From contig JAAFHN010000169.1 in assembly GCA_013298415.1 (NCBI GenBank), positions 1-6,202 of the forward strand: a DNA stretch of 6,202 bases. The letters are read 5' to 3'. Position numbers and translations under genes: made by a program. The notes beneath the pieces are model-generated. The model made no database searches and had not been told where the DNA came from. It saw only the letters and a list, made by a program, of their open reading frames with translations. This document shows positions 1 to 5,533 of the stretch, in pieces. Every line of letters starts with the position of its first letter. The first letter of the stretch is position 1. The stretch is from Comamonadaceae bacterium. GTDB lineage: Bacteria; Pseudomonadota; Gammaproteobacteria; Burkholderiales; Burkholderiaceae_C.

Positions 1-1279
1 CTTTTTCGATGTCTTCTTGGATGTCGCTCCACTCTTGGCGGAACTGGCGGCGGGTGAACTCAAAAAGCCCCAAACCAGTGAGCGCTACCAAGGCCGCACC
101 GGCCCAGCTGTTAAGCCCCTTGGAATTCAATGTGGCGCCCAAGAACTTCAGCTCTGGCCCAAGGGCGGAGTTGAGCTGCAGGTGGTAAACCATTTCGATC
201 ATTGCGGCGGCCCCAAGCAAAGTGACAAGCGCCGTTGCACCGAGTGCGACATAGCACACCCAAAGCCTTCGCAAATGCCCAAACGCCGCTACCCGCAGGT
301 TCATCATGATGAGGCTCGCAATCCCGCCGGGCGCATACATCACCATGAAGAGGAAGATCAAGCCGAGGTACAAGAGCCATGCCTTGGTCAACTCACTGAG
401 CAACACGAAGGCCAGCACCATCAAAATGCCGCCAATGATGGGGCCAAAGAAGAATGTGGCACCACCCAAGAAGGTGAACAAGAGGTAAGCGCCGGAGCGG
501 TCACCCCGTACGGTTTCGCTGGTCACGATCTCAAAGTTGAGAGCGCCTAAGCCGCCTGCGATGCCGGCGAAAAAGCCTGCAATCAAAAAGCCCAAATAGC
601 GCACCATCTGGGTGTCGTAGCCCACAAACTCCACACGCTCGGGGTTGTCGCGCACGGCGTTCAGCATGCGGCCCAGCGGTGTGCGCGTGAGCGCAAACAT
701 GAGGGCGGTACACACAATCGTGTAAATCGCGATCAGGTAGTAAAGCTGGATCTGCGGGCCAAATGTGATACCGAGCACTTTGGTGCCCGCAACACGGTTG
801 CCAGTGATGCCGCCTTCGCCGCCGAAGAAGCCGGGAAACATCAGCGACATGGCGTAGATCAACTCGCCCACACCCAGCGTGATCATCGCAAACGGCGTAC
901 CTGACTTTTTGGTGCTCACCCAGCCAAACAGCGCCGCAAAAAAGAGACCGGCCAAGCCACCCAGCAGCGGAATCATGCTCACGGGAATCACGAGCGAACC
1001 CTTGGTGACAGAGTTCAGCGTGTGGATCGCGATGAAGGAGCCGAGGCCGGTGTACACCGCGTGGCCAAAGCTCAGCATGCCGCCTTGGCCCAGCAAAATG
1101 TTGTAGCTCAGGCACGCGATGATGGCGATGCCCATTTGGCTGAGCATGGTGTGGCTCAAGCTGCTCGTCCAGAGCATCGGCGCAACTGCCAGGAGCAGCG
1201 CGAACGCGCTCCAAATGATCACACGGCCCACGTTGAAGGGCTTGAACTCGTAGTACTTCATGTTGGTTTGGGCGCTCAT
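1..1279 (-). CDS. livM: Branched-chain amino acid ABC transporter permease LivM (partial, 3' end off window)
   Basis: Inner-membrane permease that pairs with LivH to form the channel of a LivKHMGF-type importer. Reading leftward from ATG 1279, the frame is open for 426 codons to the window edge, so the stop codon is outside. The family core is visible: CLSYNILLGQGGMLSFGHA (residues 56-74), a glycine-rich GGEGGITGNR stretch (153-162), the cytoplasmic coupling loop LGRMLNAVRDNPERVEFVGYD (about 202-222) that contacts the ATPase, and MYAPGGIASL (314-323), where many LivM proteins end. Here about 100 more residues follow, with two further hydrophobic segments (roughly 340-362 and 392-408) and a charged tail rich in Gln, Glu and Asp. 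The ATG is preceded by GGGAGGG with 5-base spacing and lies 1 base past the livH stop, so translation is probably coupled. A second Met at residue 7 is less well placed. Family assignment is firm; the transported substrate is not shown by the sequence. Confidence 0.95.
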   Translation of the reverse strand, partial: MSAQTNMKYYEFKPFNVGRVIIWSAFALLLAVAPMLWTSSLSHTMLSQMGIAIIACLSYNILLGQGGMLSFGHAVYTGLGSFIAIHTLNSVTKGSLVIPVSMIPLLGGLAGLFFAALFGWVSTKKSGTPFAMITLGVGELIYAMSLMFPGFFGGEGGITGNRVAGTKVLGITFGPQIQLYYLIAIYTIVCTALMFALTRTPLGRMLNAVRDNPERVEFVGYDTQMVRYLGFLIAGFFAGIAGGLGALNFEIVTSETVRGDRSGAYLLFTFLGGATFFFGPIIGGILMVLAFVLLSELTKAWLLYLGLIFLFMVMYAPGGIASLIMMNLRVAAFGHLRRLWVCYVALGATALVTLLGAAAMIEMVYHLQLNSALGPELKFLGATLNSKGLNSWAGAALVALTGLGLFEFTRRQFRQEWSDIQEDIEK

Positions 1280-1280
1280 G

Positions 1281-2243
1281 TCATCCCTCCCGCGTGCCCA
1301 GCAAGCCCTTGGGCCGGAAAATCAAGATCAGCACCAAAAACACAAACGGCAGGATGGGCGCGATTTGGCTGACTTTGAGCTTCCAGAGCTCATAGCCGAA
1401 GGTTTCGTTCGTGATGGCCATGCCTAAACCGTTGAGCGTGGACATCAGAGACACATCGATGGCAACGGCAAAGGTTTGGATCACGCCAATCAAGACCGAT
1501 GCCACAAAAGCCCCCGCGAGTGAACCCATGCCGCCGACCACCACCACCACAAAAATGATCGCGCCAACTGAAACTGCCATCCCCGGCTCGGTGACGAAGG
1601 CGTTGCCCCCAATCACCCCGGCGAGCCCTGCCAGCGCACAGCCGCCGCCAAACACCAGCATCAGCACGCGCGGCACGTTGTGACCCAGCGCCTCCACCGT
1701 CTCAGGGTGTGTGAGCGAGGCCTGGATCACAAGGCCGATGCGCGTGCGGGTGAGCAAAAGCCAAATGCTGATCAGCATCACGAAGGCAATCAGCATCATG
1801 AAGGCGCGGTACTTGGGGAACTGCACGCCGTTTTCACCGCCCAGGCGAAAGAGCGGGCCGCTCAGTTCTGGTGGCACCACGTAATTCACCGAGCTGCGGC
1901 CCCAAATGAGCTGCACCACCTCCAAAATCACGTAGCTGAGGCCAAAGGTGATCAGCAACTCTGGCACGTGGCCAAAGGCGTGAACGCGCCGCAGGCAGTA
2001 GCGCTCAAACAGTGCGCCGAGCAAGCCCACCAGCACCGGGGCGACGATTAACGCGGGCCAAAACCCGAGGATCGTGCTCGTGGTGTAGGCGATGTAGGCG
2101 CCCAGCATGTAGAAGGACGCATGCGCAAAATTGAGCACACCCATCATGCTGAAAATCAGGGTGAGGCCCGAGCTGAGCATGAACAGCAAGAGCCCGTAGC
2201 TCAGGCCGTTGAGCAACGAGATGGTGAAGGTATTGAGATCCAT
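1281..2243 (-). CDS. livH: Branched-chain amino acid ABC transporter permease LivH
   Basis: Inner-membrane permease, 320 residues, the usual LivH length and the partner of LivM. Family signatures are the N-terminal LLNGLSYGLLLFMLSSGLTL helix (10-29), GVLNFAHASFYMLGAY (35-50), the cytoplasmic coupling loop RTRIGLVIQASLTHPETVEALGHN (about 166-189), the VVVVVGGMGSLAGA segment (232-245) and the C-terminal RPKGLLG (310-316). About eight hydrophobic segments alternate with short loops. A loop at about 263-291, between the last helices, is rather long and polar. The start is ATG 2243; no other ATG, GTG or TTG lies in frame in the preceding 40 bases. The upstream sequence (ending CAACACCGC) has no recognisable Shine-Dalgarno, unlike the three genes around it, so initiation may be weak or depend on upstream translation and RNA structure. 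The stop (TGA) is 1 base before the livM ATG, so these two genes form one translational unit. Confidence 0.96.
   Translation of the reverse strand: MDLNTFTISLLNGLSYGLLLFMLSSGLTLIFSMMGVLNFAHASFYMLGAYIAYTTSTILGFWPALIVAPVLVGLLGALFERYCLRRVHAFGHVPELLITFGLSYVILEVVQLIWGRSSVNYVVPPELSGPLFRLGGENGVQFPKYRAFMMLIAFVMLISIWLLLTRTRIGLVIQASLTHPETVEALGHNVPRVLMLVFGGGCALAGLAGVIGGNAFVTEPGMAVSVGAIIFVVVVVGGMGSLAGAFVASVLIGVIQTFAVAIDVSLMSTLNGLGMAITNETFGYELWKLKVSQIAPILPFVFLVLILIFRPKGLLGTREG
1285..1291 (-). promoter_or_regulatory. Ribosome binding site of livM, inside the livH 3' end
   Basis: On the minus strand GGGAGGG sits 5 bases before the livM ATG at 1279, within the last codons of livH. It supports the first ATG over the Met six codons later and fits coupled translation of the two permeases. 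Confidence 0.8.
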
Positions 2244-2303
2244 GCGGTGTTGACTTGGGCCGGTCTGGGTTTTTCTGGCTTTTGGCAGGGCATCAAACGA
2301 ACA

Positions 2304-2345
2304 TGCCCGCAGGCTGCGAACTCGTCGGCGCAGCGCATGCGGGCA
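2304..2345 (-). other. Imperfect hairpin in livK-livH intergenic region
   Basis: An inverted repeat with two paired blocks: 2304-2311 (TGCCCGCA) pairs with 2338-2345 (TGCGGGCA), and 2313-2318 (GCTGCG) pairs with 2329-2334 (CGCAGC). One base is unpaired on one side and three on the other, and the loop has 10 bases. It lies between the stronger stem at 2354-2386 and the livH start. No T-run follows on the minus strand, so it is not a standard intrinsic terminator. It may affect mRNA processing or livH expression; this is inference. Confidence 0.55.
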
Positions 2346-2353
2346 CGCTTTAC

Positions 2354-2386
2354 ACCCGCAGAGCGCTTACAAAGCGCTCTGCGGGT
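2354..2386 (-). other. Perfect 15-bp stem-loop just after livK stop
   Basis: Positions 2354-2368 are the exact reverse complement of 2372-2386, separated by a 3-base loop (2369-2371). The stem begins 9 bases beyond the livK stop codon on the minus strand. Each arm contains the palindrome AGCGCT. The bases after the stem on the minus strand read GTAAAGCG, and no T-run follows on the plus strand either, so intrinsic termination is unlikely to be complete. By analogy with stem structures after other ABC binding-protein genes (the REP elements between malE and malF), it could protect the 3' end of a livK transcript from exonucleases. This would raise binding-protein output relative to the permeases. 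The structure is seen directly; its role is inferred. Confidence 0.75.
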
Positions 2387-2395
2387 TCACGGCCA

Positions 2396-3628
2396 TCAAG
2401 GCCGCTTCATCTGGCACGTGGTTGGCGTGCTGGAAACGAAGGGCTCTAGGGTTTTGATCGGCGCGAAGTTCCAGCCGGTGTTTTCTTCGCTGTACGGATC
2501 CTTAGGCGTGGCCTTCGTCCACTTGCTGATGTACAGGTGTTGCTGCAACTGATGATCCAGCTTGCGCATGGTGGCCTCTTGGCCAAGGCCCTTGAAGCTC
2601 ATGCCGCTCATGGCGGTTGCCACCTTCAGCGGATCGGTGCTCTTGGCGTTTGCCATGCCCTGGGCGAGCATGTTGATGCCGAGCAGGGTTTGGAAGGTGT
2701 AGTAGTCGTCGTTGAACTTGGCTTTGAACTCGTTGCGAATCGTGCGCAGTTCGCCTGCGAAGTTGGAGTGGCTGATGGCCACTTGGCTCACGTTCATGTC
2801 TTTGCCCTGGGCCAGCGCCGTGGGCGTGCCGGTCACGCCAGCGTAGTAGGCATAAAGCGGAATGGTGAGGCCTGCGTCGTTCAGCGCTTTCACCAAGAGC
2901 GTCATGTCTGTGCCCCAGTTGCCGGTGACGATGGCATTGGCACCAGATGCCTTGATCTTGGCCACATAGGGCGCGAAGTCTTTCACTTGGCCCAGGGGAT
3001 GCAGGTCTTCACCAGCGATCTTCACCTTGGGAGCTTTGCGCGCCATGCCCGCCTTGAAGAAGTTAGCTACTTGCTGGCCGTGCGAGTAGTTCTGATTGAT
3101 CAGGTAGACGCTCGTGATCGCTGGAATGTCTTTCATGTAGCTGGTCAGCGCTTCCATTTTCATGGAGGTGTCAGCATCCAGGCGGAAATGCCAAAAGCTA
3201 CAACGCTCGTTGGTGAGTGCTGGGTCGACTGCGGCGTAGTTGATGAACACCACCTCTTTGCCAGGGTTACGCTCGTTGTGCTTGTTCACCGCATCGATGA
3301 TGGCAGTGGCGGCACCGGAGCCGTTGCCCTGTGTGACGTAGCGAAAGCCTTGGTCAATCGCGGCCTTCAGCGCGTTCAAGCTCTCTTGCGGGGATGCTTT
3401 GTTGTCAAAGCCCACGACTTCAAACTTCACACCGGCTGGGTTTTTGGCTCCGGCGTAGCGCTCGGCCACAAATTGCCAGCTCTTCAGCTGGTTTTGGCCC
3501 ACATTGGCAAAAGGGCCAGAGAAGGGATCGATGTGGGCGATGCGAACAGTTTCGCCTTTTTGAGCGAAAGCCAAGCCAGCAGAGCTGGCAATGGCGGCAA
3601 TGGCCACCAAGCGGAAAATCTTACGCAT
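2396..3628 (-). CDS. livK: Periplasmic substrate-binding protein of branched-chain amino acid ABC family (LivK-type)
   Basis: Binds a small ligand in the periplasm and delivers it to LivHM. The product has 410 residues (type I periplasmic binding protein, Peripla_BP_6/LivK family). It starts with a clear Sec signal: MRK, a hydrophobic Ala-rich core, then AFA before Gln23, giving a mature protein of about 388 residues. Typical segments are VRIAHIDPFSGPFANVGQ (28-45), a GNGSGAATA ligand-site loop (101-109) where many relatives have a GxGS motif, YSHGQQVANFFK (181-192) and NWGTDMTLL (237-245). It has only two cysteines after the signal, C143 and C405, the latter in the C-terminal CQMKRP tail. 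ATG 3628 is chosen because it starts a proper signal peptide and has GGAG 9 bases upstream. A TTG five codons earlier would be a longer start but overlaps that GGAG. The ligand cannot be read from sequence: such proteins bind Leu/Ile/Val but also aromatic acids, amides and other carboxylates. Confidence 0.95.
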   Translation of the reverse strand: MRKIFRLVAIAAIASSAGLAFAQKGETVRIAHIDPFSGPFANVGQNQLKSWQFVAERYAGAKNPAGVKFEVVGFDNKASPQESLNALKAAIDQGFRYVTQGNGSGAATAIIDAVNKHNERNPGKEVVFINYAAVDPALTNERCSFWHFRLDADTSMKMEALTSYMKDIPAITSVYLINQNYSHGQQVANFFKAGMARKAPKVKIAGEDLHPLGQVKDFAPYVAKIKASGANAIVTGNWGTDMTLLVKALNDAGLTIPLYAYYAGVTGTPTALAQGKDMNVSQVAISHSNFAGELRTIRNEFKAKFNDDYYTFQTLLGINMLAQGMANAKSTDPLKVATAMSGMSFKGLGQEATMRKLDHQLQQHLYISKWTKATPKDPYSEENTGWNFAPIKTLEPFVSSTPTTCQMKRP

Positions 3629-3637
3629 GTCAGTTGT

Positions 3638-3641
3638 CTCC
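3638..3641 (-). promoter_or_regulatory. Ribosome binding site deciding the livK start
   Basis: GGAG on the minus strand lies 9 bases before ATG 3628. It overlaps the alternative in-frame TTG at 3643, so it can serve only the ATG. Confidence 0.65.
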
Positions 3642-3665
3642 AAGATGAAAGGTGTCTAGCGAGGG

Positions 3666-3677
3666 GTAGGTCCCTAC
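3666..3677. promoter_or_regulatory. Inverted repeat upstream of livK, possible operator
   Basis: GTAGG (3666-3670) and CCTAC (3673-3677) form a perfect 5-bp inverted repeat with a 2-base centre, 37 bases upstream of the livK ATG. It would fall near a transcription start or promoter core for livK. I could not pick a convincing -35/-10 pair here: candidate TTGCGG and TTGGTT hexamers lie further upstream but lack a good partner. The repeat is seen; the operator role is inferred from position only. Confidence 0.35.
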
Positions 3678-3783
3678 GTCTGCGCGCAAGAGTAGCCGCA
3701 AACCAAAAGCCCTACAGACAGGGAATGCCCGCAAGTGGCGTCGATTCCTGCCCGGCGGTTGACGCGGTTGTGACAGCGCTCAG

Positions 3784-3804
3784 GCCCTTCGACAAGCTCA
3801 GGGC
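3784..3804. repeat. REP-like dispersed intergenic repeat, single copy
   Basis: A 21-base near-palindrome whose ends (GCCCT and AGGGC) pair around a centre containing TCGACAAGCTC. From memory, this sequence with a flanking GGGCGAACGG-type tail is scattered in many copies between genes in proteobacterial genomes. Here the tail reads GGGCAAACGG. It lies 41 bases beyond the synthetase stop codon. It may act as a weak transcript-end structure, but no T-run follows on the minus strand. Only one copy is in this window. Confidence 0.5.
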
Positions 3805-3845
3805 AAACGGAAGTTCTTTGGGTCTCCAGCGTCTCGCAGCGGATC

Positions 3846-5489
3846 TCACGAACCAGGCAGCTGGTAGCCCTTGAGCTGTTCGCGCAGCTTGGTTTTCAGC
3901 ATCTTGCCTGTGGCACCCAGCGGGATGGCATCTACAAACACCACATCGTCTGGGATCTGCCACTTGGCCGTTTTGCCTGCGTAGAAGGCGAGCAGCTCGT
4001 CGCGAGAAACTTCGGTGCCTGGCCGCTTGACAACCGCGACGATGGGTCGCTCGTCCCATTTTGGGTGAGGCATGCCCACACAGGCGGCCATTTGCACGGC
4101 AGGGTGGGCCATGGCGATGTTTTCAATCTCAATTGAGCTGATCCACTCGCCGCCAGACTTGATCACGTCTTTGCTGCGGTCGGTGATTTGCAGGAAGCCA
4201 TCGGGGTCAATGGTGGCTACATCGCCTGTGGGAAACCAGCCGACCCCGTTCGCGTCCACTTTCAGCGGATCGCCGCCCTCGCCCTTGAAGTACTCGCGCA
4301 CCACCCAGGGGCCCTTCACAAGCAAGTCGCCGAACTGCTTGCCGTCCCAGGGCAGCTCCTGGCCGTCGTCGCCCACGATTTTCATGTCAACGCCGTAGAT
4401 CGCCCTGCCCTGCTTGAGGCGGATTTTCATCTTGGCTGCGTGGTCCAGCGACCCATGCTTGTTTTTGAGCGTGCACAGCGTGCCGAGTGGCGACATCTCC
4501 GTCATGCCCCAGGCGTGGAGCACGTCTACGCCGTAGTCGTCGTTGAACGCTGCAATCATGGCGGGCGGGCATGCGCTGCCGCCGATCACGGTGCGCTTCA
4601 AGGTGCTGAATCTCAGGCCCAGCGGCTTCATGTGGCCAAGCAGCATTTGCCAGACCGTGGGCACGCCAGCCGCGTAGGTGACCTTTTCGCTTTCCAGCAA
4701 TTCGTAGACCGATTTGCCATCAAGCGCCGGGCCGGGAAACACCAGCTTGCAGCCTGTGAGGGCGGCGGAATACGGGATGCCCCAGGCATTCACATGGAAC
4801 ATCGGCACCACCGGCAGCACGCTGTCTCGTGCGCTCAAGCCCATCACGTCGGGCAGCGCGGCGGCATACGCATGCAGCACGGTGGAGCGGTGCGAATAGA
4901 GCGCGGCCTTGGGATTACCCGTGGTGCCGCTGGTGTAGCACATGCTGGAAGCGCTGTTTTCGTCAAAGCTCGGCCAGTCATAGCTTTGCGATTTGCCTGC
5001 AAGCCACGCCTCGTAACTAATCAGGCCCGGGATGCCGGAGTCTGCGGGCAGCTTGTCGGCATCGCAAAGCGCAACAAAGGTTTTGATCGTTTCGCAGCGC
5101 GCGTGCACAGCTTGTACCAGCGGCAAAAAGCTCATGTCAAAGCACAGCACCTGATCTTCCGCATGGTTGGCAATCCACGCGATCTGATCGGGATGCAGGC
5201 GCGGGTTGATGGTGTGCAACACGCGGCCAGAGCCGCTCACGCCAAAGTACAGCTCCAAGTGCCGGTAGCCGTTCCACGCAAGAGTCGCCACGCGGTCTGA
5301 AAAGCTGAGCTTCAGGCCATCCAGCGCATGCGCCACTTGTGCGCTGCGTTTGGCAACCGTTGCCCAATCGCTGCGGTGTAAGTCGCCTTCCACGCGGCGC
5401 GACACGATTTCGCCATCGGGGTGGTGGCGAGACGCGAATTCAATCAGCGATGAAATCAGCAAAGGGCCTTGCTGCATGAGTCCTAGCAT
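3846..5489 (-). CDS. AMP-forming acyl-CoA synthetase (fatty-acid/3-methylthiopropionate-CoA ligase-like)
   Basis: Activates a carboxylic acid with ATP to an acyl-adenylate, then forms the CoA thioester in the cytoplasm. The 547 residues are full length for the ANL superfamily. The core motifs are intact: the phosphate loop YTSGTTGNPKAALYSH (185-200), FHVNAWG (231-237), GGSACP (303-308), HAWGMTEMSPLGT (325-337), TGD (421-423), the hinge DRSKDVIKSGGEWISS (437-452) and the catalytic lysine K529 in GATGKMLKTKL. No transmembrane segment or signal is apparent. The start MLGLMQ and the HAWGMTEMSP form resemble the group annotated both as long-chain-fatty-acid-CoA ligase and as 3-(methylthio)propionyl-CoA ligase (DmdB type); the acid substrate stays open. 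ATG 5489 has GGAG 6 bases upstream. The gene is the first of the leftward cluster and lies 217 bases before livK, so joint transcription is possible but not shown. Confidence 0.93.
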   Translation of the reverse strand: MLGLMQQGPLLISSLIEFASRHHPDGEIVSRRVEGDLHRSDWATVAKRSAQVAHALDGLKLSFSDRVATLAWNGYRHLELYFGVSGSGRVLHTINPRLHPDQIAWIANHAEDQVLCFDMSFLPLVQAVHARCETIKTFVALCDADKLPADSGIPGLISYEAWLAGKSQSYDWPSFDENSASSMCYTSGTTGNPKAALYSHRSTVLHAYAAALPDVMGLSARDSVLPVVPMFHVNAWGIPYSAALTGCKLVFPGPALDGKSVYELLESEKVTYAAGVPTVWQMLLGHMKPLGLRFSTLKRTVIGGSACPPAMIAAFNDDYGVDVLHAWGMTEMSPLGTLCTLKNKHGSLDHAAKMKIRLKQGRAIYGVDMKIVGDDGQELPWDGKQFGDLLVKGPWVVREYFKGEGGDPLKVDANGVGWFPTGDVATIDPDGFLQITDRSKDVIKSGGEWISSIEIENIAMAHPAVQMAACVGMPHPKWDERPIVAVVKRPGTEVSRDELLAFYAGKTAKWQIPDDVVFVDAIPLGATGKMLKTKLREQLKGYQLPGS

Positions 5490-5533
5490 GTTTGTCTCCG
5501 AAGGGATATGGGTCTGAATGGGACAATCTTAGG
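5490..5533. promoter_or_regulatory. Short divergent intergenic region, synthetase/selO
   Basis: Only 44 bases separate the two divergent start codons. The synthetase ribosome site (GGAG on the minus strand, 5496-5499) takes up one end. Promoters for both genes must therefore overlap each other or extend into the neighbouring coding sequence. I see no strong -10/-35 pair in either direction, so the regulatory role is inferred from gene layout. Confidence 0.5.

Noticed and set aside
17..550. A plus-strand open frame at the left edge
   Set aside because: It is antisense to livM, with a Gln/His/Glu-rich translation and no motif or ribosome site.
531..1214. A 227-codon open frame on the minus strand in another frame of livM
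   Set aside because: The translation is Arg/His-rich and unlike any membrane protein, whereas the frame starting at 1279 gives a complete LivM core.
1538..1556. CCACCACC-type short tandem repeat
   Set aside because: It encodes the conserved run of valines in LivH (about residues 232-236) and needs no other explanation.
2354..2386. The livK-livH stem-loop as an intrinsic terminator
   Set aside because: The stem is strong, but neither strand has a T-run after it, and livH-livM downstream lack an evident promoter of their own. Kept as a structured RNA element instead.
3710..3723. Possible terminator: CCCT/AGGG arms followed by CTTTT on the minus strand
   Set aside because: The stem is only 4 bp with a 6-base loop, and the T-run is broken after four bases. 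This is too weak to call.
2537..3874. A 445-codon open frame on the plus strand opposite livK and the following gap
   Set aside because: It is antisense to a clear LivK with signal peptide and family motifs. Its translation is rich in His, Val and Cys with no recognisable domain. Long antisense frames are common in G+C-rich coding DNA.
4188..5300. A 370-codon open frame on the plus strand opposite the acyl-CoA synthetase
   Set aside because: It lies wholly antisense to a gene with all ANL motifs intact, and its translation has low-complexity His/Arg/Ala character and no known motif.
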